A stretch of DNA of 64,000 nucleotides, taken from the NCBI GenBank assembly GCA_029721435.1, contig CM056573.1, positions 152,417,947-152,481,946 on the forward strand, in the 5' to 3' direction. This DNA is from Gymnothorax reevesii (Eukaryota; Chordata; Actinopteri; Anguilliformes; Muraenidae). The position numbers and the translations under genes are program-made. The notes below the pieces were generated by a model, which was given only the letters and a program-made list of their open reading frames with translations, ran no database searches and was not told where the DNA came from. Below, piece by piece: positions 20,440-33,486 of this stretch; position 1 is the stretch's first letter; every line of letters begins with the position of its first letter.

Positions 20440-22754
20440 AGAGGATCTATTATGCTGATCCATCTTTTAATACATATAAGTAATGTTATAATGTTGGATG
20501 TGCATATTGAACCTCTGAAAAGTTCCTAAACATAAGATACAGGGGTTTCACCATAATCCAAGAACGTGATTTCGTGAGCGTGATCTCCTCTCTGAACAAC
20601 TCGTCCTTAGATCTTCACGAGATCTGAGCAAAACCTGCCCTCAGGTTGTGCCGTCCAATTAATACAGACCTAGCCAGAGCCAATCACCTCTTGGTTCACT
20701 TATGTGCAGTAATTCTGATCGGTATGCTTGTGTTAAGCATCAATGTGGCAGTTTCATCACAACTTTGCCTGATTGTAGCCACTTCAGTCGAAGCACACAG
20801 TTGTGAGTCTGCAAAGTTGGGCTGAAAATGCTGCAGTTAGACCAGACATATGTTTTGCAGAGCTTGGGATACATGTTTGGGTTTGTTTACGGCTGCTTGT
20901 GATCATTTCACTTATTCATGACTGGATCAGCCGGATACTTCACCAATATCTGGGCTAGCTCTCTGATGCTACCGTGGTGCAGTGAAAGTAATAGCGAAAC
21001 ACAAGCACAAACATGTCTGGTATAACAAACGATTTCTTTGCACTGCGATGGCATAATTTAATCCCCCTTTAGAAACTGTTCTGACTAATAAAAAGCCAAA
21101 AAAGGCAGAGATTGAACAGGAAATTCTTTCCTGTAGAAGTTATCAATTCGCTAGCTCAACATAAGCAACTGTCCACGCAAACAGAACTTACAGTTTGTAA
21201 AACCTGTATTATGTTCGTCACATAACCAGAGCTCTCTCTAGCTGTGGAGTACAATCCATAAAGCTGCTTTCACACCGGACGCGAAACTAATTTTTCGCGC
21301 AACAGATTACATTCAAAGTCATTGCAAAGACCCGAATACATTCGTTATGGGCACGTTAAACTGCTTTCACTCTGGATGTGAAACAATTTTTTTGCACAAC
21401 AGATTACATTCAAAGTCAATGCATTGACTTTGAATGTAATCTGTCGCGCGAAAAATTCGTTTCGCATCCGGTGTGAAAGCAGCTTAAGGCGCCCATTTTC
21501 TGAGAGCAAACGCTGGTCATTTCGACGTAATAAGTAAACCGTTACCAGGTGAAATTTCCGCAAAGGCCATTTAGCCTGAGGCTTTCGCCCCTCTGTCATA
21601 TACCAGCACAGAAACACAGAAACTGGAGTTTGTTACTCCAGGCTAATGACACACCACAGTTATGCACACAAACCAGCAGGTCCTTATAAAACACACCTAA
21701 GCAGTGTGTAGAAGTTGTGGTCCACTTTTAGCTGCTCCTCACTGTCCATGTTCCCCTCTAAACTCAGACCCACAGGATTTCTAAGATCTCAGGTCTACAC
21801 TTGGGTATGTCGACCCGTTCTACTAATGTCTCTGTATGGGGTGGATTCCAGCTTTTCTTCAATCCTAGCTATTGAGTGGAAATATTGGTGTACTCACCAT
21901 AGAAGCCGTAAGTCGAAAGCAAATTCGAGCTTGAGCTGCCAGACTTTCGCACAGTGTCCTCCACTTTTGTGCGTCTCACGTTTCACTCTAGGGAGTGTTA
22001 TGTCCTCAATTTGTTGTGACATATCGGACAGCAAGGGATGACAAACAAAATTTTAAAACTTAAACAGATTTAATTAAACAAAGCACTGACCAAGATTGGA
22101 ATATAAAAAATGAGATAATTACAGTCCATTGGTAATGGAGATGGGATAGCTATCTTGCGATGTCCTGAGACAGGAAAATGCTCCAACACAGGCAAAAATC
22201 GACAAAAAACAGCTTCACAGGTCAGAGTGACAGGTCTGGTCAAATGTATCCTTCCACAATTTCTCCTTGCAATTTCTCCTACTACTTTACTCTTAGTATT
22301 TCTCCTTATATACTTCTTTTCCAGCCCCCTCCCATCTTTCAGACTTTTTTTCAATTCTCTGGGACTTTCCCCTCTCAGAAATGCCCACGACATGCCCAAA
22401 CCTAGCTCCAGACAGGGCTTCACAAAAAAAAAAGTCAATACTGCCATCTAGTGGCATTTTTTTTCCCACATTACAGGAGGCCGACCCAGATAACTGCGTT
22501 CTGCCGAGTCCCACACAGCTCCGCTCTCCACAGAGCTGGCCAATCAGAAGAAAGTGGGCACACAAGGAGGGTGGGCCATAGCGGAAGAGCCACCCAAACA
22601 AGGTGTTTTAGGCAGAGACTGCAATCGACTACAAATGGGGTTTTTTGTGGATGGCAGTATGAGCTTAATGAGGACCCTTGTTTTGACTTTGAATGATCAG
22701 TACTTTAGGGGAGTCCAAGAATATAAACTTGGAAATTTAGCATCATAGGTCCCC
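20440..22754. mobile_element. TTAA-target DNA element (~2.3 kb, non-autonomous)
   Basis: Left TTAA (20436-20439) is followed by AGAGGATCTATTATGC. The right end reads GCATCATAGGTCCCC and then TTAA (22755-22758). The two termini are inverted copies of a common fish TTAA-element end. No transposase frame is recognised; overlapping open frames at 22070-22600 on both strands have no domain. A Harbinger-type MITE lies inside at 21262-21484. The region 22060-22450 looks repeat-derived but was not identified. Confidence 0.7.
21262..21484. mobile_element. Harbinger-type palindromic MITE
   Basis: The ends AGCTGCTTTCACACCGGACG and its inverted copy (CATCCGGTGTGAAAGCAGCT) are flanked by TAA on both sides (21259-21261 and 21485-21487). 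This fits the TWA duplication of PIF/Harbinger elements. The right half (21361-21484) is itself a near-perfect hairpin centred at 21420/21421, and 21262-21323 repeats its left arm in direct orientation. Confidence 0.82.
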
Positions 22755-22758
22755 TTAA

Positions 22759-23431
22759 ACTGCTTTAGGAGTGTGGAGCTGAGAAAAGGCATAAACTCAT
22801 AAACCTGTCAAAAAATCTGATAAAGAAGTTCCTGCAGAACGCCCAAGGCCAGCTTGATGAGCTAATCTTCCAGAATGACCATATTAGTTGTCAGCCTGGT
22901 GCCCACTGCCTAAGTATGTGCATTCGAGTGTTCTGGAACCATCCATGGCCCGAGATAACTTACTGAACTTCAGGTGAACCCAAGGTTTGGGAGGCTCATA
23001 TGGGGTCTTCAAGGGGCCTAAAATTAATTTACACTATGATGTAATGGCAAATTTGTTACTAAGGGTGGAGGGTTGCTGTATGACAATGTACTAATCAGAA
23101 TTAAAAATGTTGGATATGGTAGAAAGAGTCATGTTTAATCCCATTTAAAGGAACGTGCCAAAAGGCCAATAAATATGAGGGTCCGGACAATTGGTGGTCT
23201 GTCGGCATGGGGTGATTGATGAAGAATGAATGCCACGTGGTTTGCGCAGACCAGCCTAGGTTTTCGTATTTTACTTTGAGCAGGAATACAATAAACCCAA
23301 TTACGTCAGACTCTGGAGAATGGGTCCATTTTTCGGAGATAAATTTACAAGGGTCAGTGGAAAAAAGTTTTGTTCTACAAGAATAGCCTTCCTACAACTT
23401 TCCCAGAAGCCGAACTGCAAAGACCGTATGA
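22759..23431. other. Unassigned DNA
   Basis: No recognisable features. The open frame at 23320-23538 overlaps the edge of the hAT element and is not supported as a gene. Confidence 0.45.
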
Positions 23432-23644
23432 ATGACATGCAGTGCTTTAAGTGGAAAAAAAGAAGTTCCGGTACTCCCCCTTTTCAACTGTTGGCAGGTA
23501 AATTAGGCGGTGGGTGGTCGCTACGAGCAGATCATTAAGTGATACATTCAAATGCTAGAACATGATGCTGATTTTATGAAAAATTGTATTAAAACTCCAC
23601 TAAGAGTTTTAACAAGTACTTTCCTGTTAAAATCCATCTATGAA

Positions 23645-24180
23645 TTATCTGCCGACAAAACACGTCCACTTAAAAGGAGATGTTGCCCAGCACTCCGAGC
23701 AAAATGACACAGTTGTCCTCTTTGGTTTTTGGGAGAGGCATGATATAGCCCAGAGTGTAGAGTTTGTCAGATAAAATCTTACAATGGTTAAGTACACCAG
23801 CCTCCTTGAGAACATCACCAACTGCCAATTCCAGATGATAATTTGAGCAGTGCCACACAAACAGGTCTGGAAATCTGGTACAAAGTTGTGCAGCAACTCT
23901 TCTGTTTGGCATTACTGATGCTCTATCACAAATGCCACAAAACACTCACGCAAGAAGTAGTAAACAAAGCCATTTTTATGAAGACATTCAGGTGGTTTCT
24001 CTGTTATATCATTTGCTGTGGTCCCATCCAACTCAAGCAGGTCAAAAAATATTGTGACTGGCTGTGCATTGGCAATAGCTGACCACAAACACACTACCAA
24101 CACAGACTTTCCACTGATTGTGGTGGATTCAATCAATGCACACAATTTTCATCTGTTTTTGACTATTTCATCAGCCACTT
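23645..24180 (-). pseudogene. hAT transposase pseudogene (KIAA1586-like)
   Basis: On the minus strand the segment 24145-23912 reads ESTTISGKSVLVVCLWSAIA, then QPVTIFFDLLELDGTTANDI and LRECFVAF. After a frameshift at about 23920-23945 it continues DRASVM, VAAQLCTRFPDLFVWHCSNY and HLELAVGDVLKEAGVLNHCK to about 23690. These blocks are the RNase-H-like catalytic core of hAT transposases of the type also found in KIAA1586/ZNF862-like proteins. The ESTT and WHCxNHxLELA-type motifs are clear. The N-terminal zinc finger and the C-terminal dimerisation region are missing or unrecognisable, so it is a partial pseudogene. Confidence 0.85.
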
Positions 24181-24636
24181 TTTTTTGTAATCATGCTAGT
24201 TAGCTAATAGTTGAAGAAACCAATATGGCGTTCAGTGCACCATACTCTCCAGTTTCCCATATTATACAACATGTAGATCCAACCGAGCAATCTGATTGGT
24301 CAATTAGACGTTTAGAATGTTCTCAAATGAGCAAGACAGTACGGGTAGCATGTGCTCAAATGAAAAATACCTCATCACTGAAAATATTACTCCTATCTCT
24401 GGTTCCTCGGCCATTGATTTAATTAATTCGGTTGCATTTGTATTTTGAAATGAACATTTAATAAATCTACAGAATCGTGGAAACTGCTTATTTCAGCAGT
24501 AATTTGATAAAAGTCTGAAAAGGTGATTAGCGAAAGCCCCCGAAAGGTGGGGACGAAATATTTAACTCTGTTCAGCCTTAATGTTGCTGGTTACTTTTGC
24601 TGCTTGGCCACATTAATCGGAGCTAACGTTAATTAA

Positions 24637-24764
24637 GCATTATTGCACGAGAGGGTGTGCTTCACCGTCATTCTTGTCACAACAGTGATGTGGCCAGCGC
24701 CTCATTCCGTTATCACTGAAGTGACAAGAATGATGGTCAAGCACACCCTCCGGTGTAATAATGC
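24637..24764. repeat. Inverted repeat, 44-bp arms
   Basis: 24637-24680 and 24721-24764 are near-perfect inverted copies (GGGTGTGCTTCACCGTCATT against AATGATGGTCAAGCACACCC, allowing a few mismatches) separated by 40 bp. It lies within the hAT element. Confidence 0.88.
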
Positions 24765-26010
24765 GATTATACAACTATTACCACTAAAATAAAATGTATA
24801 ATCAAAATGTATTCATACTATGGGAATTAATGTAAAAGTTTTTTGCGAGTATTCTCTCCATTTCCGTAGCGCTTGTGAGCCAGCCAATTTGGGCTTATGT
24901 TTTCTAGACATCGTGATTTCCCAAAACTGAATAAATTCCACACATAGCAACACAAAACTGCTTTTCTATCTCAATCATGTTGTAACTAGAATATCCTCTG
25001 GAAATTTTTTATTTTTTTTTCATGGACTGATAGTTATACTTCTGCCGAAATCAGTAATTTTTAGGCTAACAGGTGCCGTGGCAACGACTCGGCTTATCTT
25101 TATCGAGGAGAAATCTGAGCCATTTTCTTTTACATTAAAAGGGTCTAGTGCCGTATTTTCAACACATACCTGTATATAACTGGAATGCATATGAGAATAA
25201 GAATCAATGGGTTATTTTGCATAACACCATGTTGTTTTTCTCATCACACTCAACGTTAGAGTGGCCGATTGCGTGTATTGAGGAATGACGACGAATTGCT
25301 GAATGGCCTACTCATTAATTAGTCATTTGTAGGAAGGACGTGACATAATGTAGTGTGGATGGGCAAACAACAGCGTTGCCAACTTGGCGACTTTATCGCT
25401 AAATCTGGCGACTTTCCAAATCATCCTGGCAACTTTTTTTTGTCGGACGCGACTAGCAACAAATCTTGTGATTTTTGCTGTTATTATTGGAGAGTTTTCT
25501 GGTGTTTTGGAGACTGACGTGAAAGCACGTTGCCTTCTGCAGTTACTGTCCTGAACGAGCAGCGTGTGCTGCCGTGATCCCCTCCCCTGTCCGAAAGCGC
25601 TGAAAGACTGCAAGATGCGCGGTATATCAGTGAAATGAACCGCGTCCCCCGTCCCCCCCGCTAATAAAGGGACAGACGTGGGACAGACGTGGCGCGTACT
25701 AGTTCACATTGGGTAACGTAGTACAGCCATCGGATCATGAATCGCCAAGAGAAAAATAGAGCAGGACAGGGTACTACGAGCTTGTGTGAAGTCCCAGTAC
25801 GCCCTAAAAAGTCCCGGTATGCCAGGGGCTAAAATCTAGAAGTGCCGGTACTCCGTACCGGTGCGTACCAGCCCACTTAAAGCACTGATGACATGAAAGT
25901 TCTACGCATGAAATGCATACTAAATTATTTTAAATTTGCGCCATGAGTCGAACTTTCACAATGCACTAATATCCAGTTTACTAAATTATTCAATCACCAG
26001 GTCAGGACGA

Positions 26011-26316
26011 CTCATTATTTTTACCTCCGCCAACGAAGTTGGGGCGGAGGTTACGATGTTGCCCCTGTTTGTTTGTCTATTTGTGAACAATATAACTCAA
26101 AAAGTGTTTCACAGATTTCTCTGAAATTTTGTGGGTGGATTGCTATTACATCAAGGATGGACCCTATTGATTTTGACCACGATCACTGAAACCATATGGC
26201 CGTCATGGCAGCCATCTTGAAATCCTTTCACACGCGATAACTTTGCCCCCTCTCATGCTCATTTGGATTGTGCTGCCTTGGCGGAGGTTTGCACTCTACG
26301 AGTGCCTCTCTAGTTA
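26011..26316. repeat. Dispersed repeat with CCTCCGCC / GGCGGAGG ends
   Basis: The block begins TTTTTACCTCCGCCAACG and ends TTGGCGGAGGTTTGCACTC...GAGTGCCTCTCTAGTT. I recognise this as a repeat found widely in fish and other animals. The inner text (AACAATATAACTCAAAAAGT, TTTCTCTGAAATTTTGTGG) resembles LINE-tail sequence like that at 9977-10180. The class is uncertain. Confidence 0.55.
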
Positions 26317-28570
26317 AGGGGTGGGTTTGACCTTCCCCTTCAGCCAGTTCACCAGCCTCCACTAAATTTTAGGGATATCTATTCGTTACTTTTTGAGTTA
26401 TCTTATACACAAACAGATAGACAGAAAAACCATGTTCGGCAAAACCATAACCTCATTGGAAGAGGTAATGATACACCAGTGCTTTCGGGTCCCCCTTGTT
26501 TTACGGTATGTTTGCTTTTGGCTGATTAGTTCACAGTTCATTTTGGCGACACAACTCTGCACAAAAAAAAAAAAAAAAAAGAATATAATGAGCCTTCTAA
26601 GAATCATCACCTCGGTCCTCTCTTGGTTATCGATGCGGGCAAAAAATGTGCTCGTTTCCAGTTTTATTGCACTCTCTCCACAGATACCATCAGCAAAGTT
26701 TTAGTTGGTGGCTGCTTGATGTTTTGGATTACAAAATACTTAATTATTGCTTCACCTGACTTTTCTCAGGTCCACCACCCTTCCCTGCTCATCTATGATT
26801 GTCTTTTTTTTTCAAAATTTTGGTCAACTGCATTATGAATGCTTTCAATCAGATGTCTTAAATTTGTTTATTATAAGTTTTATTCATGCCTGTTAGGGGA
26901 ATATAGGTTATTTTCCTCAGCATTAAAATAAATTCCTTTTTCTGAAACCCCTCTACCAAATGACTAGAATATGAAATTGCAATTTATTGTCCAGGGGATT
27001 TACATTCTTGCTGAAACAATTTTTTTTTTTTTGTCAAAAACCTAATGGGGAGTGAGGAACCATAATTTATTAACTGCATACCCTTCAAACAAAAGCATTT
27101 GCACATGTCAACATTTGCTTACAGCTCAAGTCTGTATGAATGCCACAATAGCAGTAATAAGCATTAGGGAATCAGTGTAATCAGGAGATGAAGAGCTTGG
27201 GCAGGCTGAGTGCTGAGTGTGCACACAGTTTCCCGCCACTCCCTTCCCTGCCCCTGCCCTGAACTCTCTCCAGTACAGCTGAGGCTGATTTTGATATATC
27301 ACAGCCACTTGTTCCACGAGAGACAATCACTGGAGGAACATATGTTCTCCCCTTCCCAAAGTTTCATGTTTATCACCCACATATTCTTCTGTTCCATGTT
27401 TCCTTTTTGCACACCCACACTCAATTAATGTTATTTGCAAAAGGAGTAGCTGTGATTTTTGGCAGGGTTTTCACACAACTTTTAATTGTGATAGCTCCTA
27501 TGAATGTACTTTATGTAATGATTGAAATTTTCAGTGTTGGCAAATTTTATTTATACATTGGCATTTCGTTGATACTCTGATCCAGTCACACAAATTACTT
27601 TCATGAAATGGAGACAATATATTTAAAACTTGTGAACTCCCTTTTACTGCCAATAGATCAGATGTGAGGGGGCTGTGACAGTGCAAGCAAACAGAACAAG
27701 GCACGAAAGATTAAGAGTGTGGGAGTGCACATCAATTACTCCGATAAAAAAAGAAACATGAACACAGATGGGAAGGAGAATAGGGAATTATTCTACCAGT
27801 CCCATCAGCCAATGCTTGAGAGCATTTGAAGTCCACTTACGTGCAGTAAGAGACTAACAATACCACCTTGTATGCAAAACAATACACACCTGTTTTACCA
27901 ACCACCTCCATATTTCATGTTTGGACCTTGTACAGCTTGAAAGTTATCACTTGTTCTGGAGTGATGCTGTGGAGTTTTGTTTTTTTTTTTTACATCACGA
28001 GTTGTTCAAAACACTGAAGTCAGCTGAGGAAATAACTAGCTGTATCTAAGCTATGGTCTGTGGGCTGTTCTGACAGACTGTGTTTTACCGCACTCCATGA
28101 TTCTCTAGCCAACCCTGTAATTACGTTTCCCAACATAAGTACCAATTTTGGGTGTGTGAGACAGCAATTGGGAATTTTGGGGTGTATGTGCTTTTGGCAT
28201 TTTGGTTTATGATTGTCATCTGGGGAGGGAGGAGTGGGCGGTTGGAATTCTGCTTTGACCATTATGCAAGGGTGTGGCAGAAAAGCGTGGGGGGGGGGCT
28301 GTTTGGGGTGCTGGAGGAGGGGGCTTGATTTCTGTACTGATGGTGAACTGAACTGATATTGTCACATTTATCAGTAATCAGCCATCAGTAAGATAATTCA
28401 AGGCCTACCTTCACATGCAAGCAGTGTACCAGAAACAGGGGAATTCCTTTAGTGGCAGTGAAAGGCTCTTTCATCACATTATTCTATGGCTATATCATGT
28501 CATACTTTGCACTCATTCTGAACACCTATTGGAAGATAGCTCATATTTATGGCAATATAGCACATCAAAT
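26317..28570. other. Unassigned, apparently unique DNA
   Basis: No gene is supported. It contains poly-A at 26563-26580, poly-T at 27000-27013 and a G-run at 28290-28299. Open frames at 26393-26704, 27210-27428 and 28020-28262 lack motifs. Confidence 0.45.
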
Positions 28571-28705
28571 TAGCCTGACATGCATGTCTTTGGCTTGTGG
28601 GAGAAACAGAAGTGCCCGTAGGAAACCCACGCGAACATGAGGAGACATACAGACTTGAAACAGGCAGGCCTGAGGCCAGATTCAAACCCAGAACTACCTT
28701 GCATG
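28570..28705 (-). repeat. Conserved fish SINE-like repeat
   Basis: The text GGCTTGTGGGAGAAACAGAA, then AGGAAACCCACGCGAACATG, then CAGATTCAAACCCAGAACTA matches the pattern of a repeat very common in teleosts. Its minus strand carries a GGGTTTGAATCTG box like a tRNA-type B-box. Only the conserved core is present and the flanks are diverged. Confidence 0.6.
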
Positions 28706-31687
28706 AAACTGCACTGAGAGTGTAGAAGTACTGCTCATACTCGTGAACAAGGTCTCAGTCATTGCTGAGAAATGGGGTGGCTGCTGCAAAATGTTATTTT
28801 AATGTCACTATTCATTTCTGTTTCACCCATGTTCTACTAAAACAAATAAAGGAGACAGAGCGCATCTGCAGCCGTACCATTTCCGTCTCTGCCTACTCCC
28901 AACTCCAGCAACATGGCACACAGACAAACCCGCACCAAGCTTCTGGCCAACCATGGAAGCAACAAGACCACGGGCCAATGCTGTAGACGGACACTAGCCT
29001 GGTTGTAAATAAGTTATACAATGGATGTGCGGTAAGGAGCCTTTTGATTTATAGTTGTCAAGAAATCTCATTCCCCACCCGGCACATCTGGAGAGAAGCG
29101 AGGGGAGCAGGAGACTGATTCCAACTGAGAGTTAAGAAAGGAATCATTGTCCAAAAAATATCCTGCAGAGGAAATGGAGCCGGAAGGTGGTTTGTTGGCA
29201 GGACCTGGAGGGGGGGGGGGGTTTGTGGTAAAGATGGAAATGCACAAACAGCTCCTCTGGCTTGCCGACAAAGTCAACACCCTTTGTATGTGCACAAGCT
29301 AGGGCTTTTAGAGATTTCTCTTAACTTTTCAAGTCAACTCCATTCAGTGAATTACTGATCTGTCATGCTGGGTAGGGCTGAGATACATCTGCTAAGCACT
29401 TGGTGGAGTACTGGTCATCCATTTGTGGTTTTAAATGTAATTACATAGCTTTTCGACAGGATTTAAATATGGGGTAGGCAGTACATGGAAGGGCAGATGT
29501 TCATTAACTTGCTAAATAAAACTGCTTTGTGGCCTTAAAATTATTTGTACCGTTGACACAAATTTTTTTATTCTGACTGAGATCTGGGCATGTTAGTTCA
29601 GAATCATATTTTAAGCCTGGGGAAAGAATTTAAATTTAAAAAACGGTCATGATGCAGTATAAATATAAAAAAAGTCAATGTTCAAGACTCAAATTACTTG
29701 CTCATTGTGGTCACAATTACACTTTTGATGTGGCTGTTACTAATATGACAAAATTAATGTTTCGGAAGTGTTATGTCCTGAATGATTGCAACTTATTGTT
29801 TTCCCACAGTCTGGCTGTCTATATTTAAAAAATTGTTTTTTATTGAATTATCCTTTAGTGCTTCATCGTGCCCCTTGTTTTTCCTTCCCTTGCTCTTGCA
29901 CACCGGATCCACATTGTTTATTGTTGTCTTTTAGTATATAAGTTCCTGGTTGACGTCTTCCTTTGCTAAACTGTTATCTCCTGTATTCAGAGTTTGACTC
30001 ATGTGCTGTGTGTTATTTATTAGGGACTCTGCTCCCTGTTGCGACCAGCCTTGGCAGTTCCATTTTCCTCTGCGTCTTCTTAATCCTTTTCCAAGGGATT
30101 CCACCTCTGCCAGGTGTGTTCCAATTCCTCTGGCCTGACACCTTGGCTCCTGACCCTGGACCAGCCTTCCTACTACTTCCTACCTACTACTTCCTACTCT
30201 GACTGGAAATTGTTTTCATGCTCACAAACTAAAATCTGGTGCATTCAGTGATTGTCAATTCCCAGCCAAAATGGAGTACCATTGATGTTTGGTGATTTTG
30301 GCTCTGTTAACAAAGCTGATATATCACAAACTTTCACAGAAAAGTGATTTGCTACTCACTGGAAAATAATCAAGCTTTAACTTTTCACATTCAAGTAGGA
30401 GATGAATCAGGGAACCAGACTAGACTGTTGATTATGCCACAGCTATTATATTTTTTTCCACGAGACTGAGATTTTAACCCCTCTTGATTGCTCTTTTACT
30501 CAGTCCTCTTTCCACAGTGCAGTACTCCCTTTACCTTTAGACTGGCTCAATTAGCCTGGGATACCCAAAAGCACAGATGCCAACTTACATAGTTGGAACT
30601 ATTGACTGTGAGTGGAGGAACTATGTATGTTGCTAACTAACTTAGGGCAACATACCCCTGGTTGTTATACCAGGAATTTCATCAAAATATTCCAGCATAC
30701 CATATGTTATATCATTCAACGTACATTCCACAGAAGAAAGATTTGAAGTCAAATCCCTGCCACTCAGTATCATATAGTAGATGTTCACAATATCACATTC
30801 CCATGTTTCTGTAATAATCCATAATACTCCCTCATGTGTGGCCCGCTGTCAGTTTTGCTAATCAGTGGCCAAAAACTGTCAGCAGGGAGGGAACTGAAAA
30901 ATAACTTCAGGCTAAACATAACTTCAAAAGTCATAAAATGTTGAAGAACAAGCATTTTCAAGTCAGTTCATTACTTTTTGTGTCCCCGGAAACAATTCTG
31001 TTGTCAGCACGATTTGCAGCGCTTCTGCCTTTTTGCATGTGTTGGGAGTTTTTGTTGCACGTCTGACAAAGTGACAAAGTAACAATGGTTCACATGAGGC
31101 CAAACAAGAGTCAGTCTTAGGAGCCATACGATATTTCGATGGACATATCTGAGCTGAGCAAAGAAAAGAATCTCACCTTGGTCGACGATGTGTTGCAGGT
31201 TGGTGCATAAACACAAATGCTAATGGTGTTTCTCTGCACACTTTCCATTCTGACGAAGACTTTTGTTAAAATGTCAGTCATTCACCCCCTGCAATAAAAC
31301 ATGCAGATATTTAAGAGAGCTCCAGTGTCTTACTTTGGGTAGTGTCTTTGAAGTGCCCAGGTAAAAGTTTTCTATGTGTATGGTCCTACACTGTTGAGCA
31401 CCTTTTTCCTCCCTGTTAAAACTTTCGAATATTCACTTGTTATAAGGGAACACATTAGTGACGAGATTTGGCATCTGCACAAAGGGGTTGAGTGGTGACA
31501 GATCTGCCTGTCCAGGAGGAATCGACTTCCCCCACGAAACTTCCATAGAGTGACAGCATTTGCATTAAAAAGTGGTAAGCATGAGTCAAAATGCAAACCA
31601 GTTCCTTGACACAAAGGTTGCACAGCATCGGCTATTTTCATTGACTCTCTCTAAATGCACCATTCAACCCATCATGATGAAAATTAC
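28706..31687. other. Unassigned DNA
   Basis: No gene is supported. There is a G-run at 29208-29221. The stretch 29860-30000 has a TATATAAGTTCCTGG-like box in T- and C-rich DNA and might be an old LTR fragment. The frame at 29963-30202 is hydrophobic but has no family match. Minus-strand frames at 31004-31216 and 31372-31641 have no motif. Confidence 0.4.
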
Positions 31688-31691
31688 TGTA

Positions 31692-32500
31692 GGGTCATTC
31701 CATGCCAACTGTCCCAATGGCTCCCACTTGACCATCGAAGATTTGGCTGAAAAAATTCCAGCGGGTGCATTCACCTAACAATAGAAGAAATCCAAAATTC
31801 TAGCTCTCAACTCCAAATAGTTTTTTCATTGAAAAATAATTTTTTGAAACTAAGTTCCAGCCCTTTTTGAACACCAATTTCTGAGGAGCCACATTCACAT
31901 GGCTATATCTAGAAAACTATTTCAGTTTATTCCTTCAAATTTTCAGGGGTGAAAATCAGCCACTATAACTGTAGGAATATGGACTTACAAAGATGTGCCT
32001 TTAGTTCTTCATGTATTTTTGGGTGCTTTAGGTTGCTTGAAAAGTTTACTGTGCACTCTGCAGTAGCATATTTGAAGAACTGTAAAAAGCCTTATTTCAA
32101 AGACAGGGATTTGATATTGCACATATAGCTTCCCAAATAGTTTTGTATTTTGCATTCCAATTCTGCCACTTTCTTATGAATAATGTAGAAAATATGAAGG
32201 CTTCAAAATGAAAAAAGTTTTAACATTTTATACCAAAAAATGACACCATCCACCCACATCAAATCATCAAGTTGACTGTTTTTGAAAGTTTCGTTATTAA
32301 CATATGCAAAAATTGTGATTGTGTTCTGCTTTATTAAAAAAAATAAAAGTGGATGCACAGCATTTAATGGCATCAAAGACATATTCAAACATTATTTTAT
32401 AAAATGCTCATAGTTAATGATAGAAAGCTCAAATTCAACAACATGCTTCATTTCATAAATGTTAACTTATGAATTATATCCAATATACAGTTTTCGGATA
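31692..32500 (+). repeat. Foldback element, left arm
   Basis: Continuous arm. It pairs with the three right-arm pieces in order. CCCACTTGACCATCGAAGAT pairs with 41545 onward. TCAGCCACTATAACTGTAGG pairs with about 41300. TGCAGTAGCATATTTGAAGA pairs with about 35150. ATTCCAATTCTGCCACTTTC pairs with about 33460. CATAAATGTTAACTTATGA pairs with about 33140. Confidence 0.88.
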
Positions 32501-33109
32501 TATAGAAATAAGGTACTATAGTCCCAACATCAGTGGAAGGGAAGATCAAACTTGTTACAAATCATTACATAAAATTATTGTACCAATGAACATTTACATC
32601 CAAGTAGAAAAAAGGTACCTCTATGCTTCAATTAGTAATAACCTGTGTTAAAAAGTGTTTTTGACAGTCCTGCAGAATTGGAAATGATTAAATATTTTAA
32701 ATGACCAGTTGATAGCAGTTTGCACAGATAATAGACAATTATTTGAACTGTTTCATGCAATTTTCAGCAGCTTTGGTGTCCTTCTGCTTGAGTGCATTTA
32801 GCATAGGTCTTACCTCTTGGACCAGAAAAACTTTTTGCTGTGCCATGTAGATTCTTGAACTGTTGAGACACGTTATAGATTCTGCATGACCAAAAATGTT
32901 TCTAAACTTCTAAAATGTTATTATTAATTTTTATTTGATAGGATGATTTATTAAATAAATCATTTAATAAATGAATTAAAATTCTTAGCACATCCTCTGT
33001 AAGATAGCTATATTGTATTAAATAATTAATTATTGTAATAGTTCGAAATTAATGACAACCTTGATTTTTTGGCCCTGTTAATGATGTAATATTTCAATGT
33101 CTAAACACT
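32501..33109. other. Foldback element, loop
   Basis: AT-rich sequence with no open frame of note and no similarity between its two halves. It may be the remnant of an internal region. Confidence 0.5.
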
Positions 33110-33484
33110 GCATATTGGTTATTCTTCAGTTGTAAGTTAACATTTATGAAATAAAGCATTTTGTTGAGTTTGAGCTTTCTATTATACACTATGTGCATTT
33201 TATAAAGTAATATTAGAATATGCCTTCGATGACATTAAATGCTGCAGCCACAAAAATACCATATTTTCAAAAATTTATTCTGGGAAAATAAAGCAAAACA
33301 TCATCACAAAAATTAAATATGTTAGTAGCAGGCATCTAATCTTTCTAAAACAGTCAATTTGGTGTTGGTGTCATTTTTTGGTATAACATGTTAAATATAT
33401 ATATATTTTTTTTTCATTTTGAAGCCTTCATATTTTCTAGATTATTCATAAGAGAGGGGCAGAATTGGAATACAAAATACACAA
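33110..33484 (-). repeat. Foldback element, right arm piece 1
   Basis: Reverse complement matches the left arm from about 32150 to 32500, including CATTTATGAAATAAAGCATT and the TGTCATTTTTTGGTATAA block. The Tc1 at 33487 interrupts it. Confidence 0.88.
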
Positions 33485-33486
33485 TA

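Larger units (their letters stand above)
23440..25887 (-). mobile_element. hAT element with perfect 8-bp target duplication
   Basis: The ends are CAGTGCTTTAAGTGG at 23440 and its exact complement CCACTTAAAGCACTG finishing at 25887. ATGACATG is repeated identically at 23432-23439 and 25888-25895. Eight-bp duplications and CAGNG-type ends define hAT elements. The interior holds a broken transposase on the minus strand, a 44-bp-arm hairpin at 24637-24764 and non-coding sequence. At 2,448 bp it is a full-length-looking but degenerate insertion. Confidence 0.93.

Noticed and set aside
22070..22748. Cluster of overlapping frames on both strands
   Set aside because: They overlap in several frames within a TTAA element and none shows a conserved block. 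They look like by-products of composition.
29963..30202. 79-codon hydrophobic frame as a membrane protein
   Set aside because: Composition is biased by a T- and C-rich stretch; there is no family motif and no support for a start.
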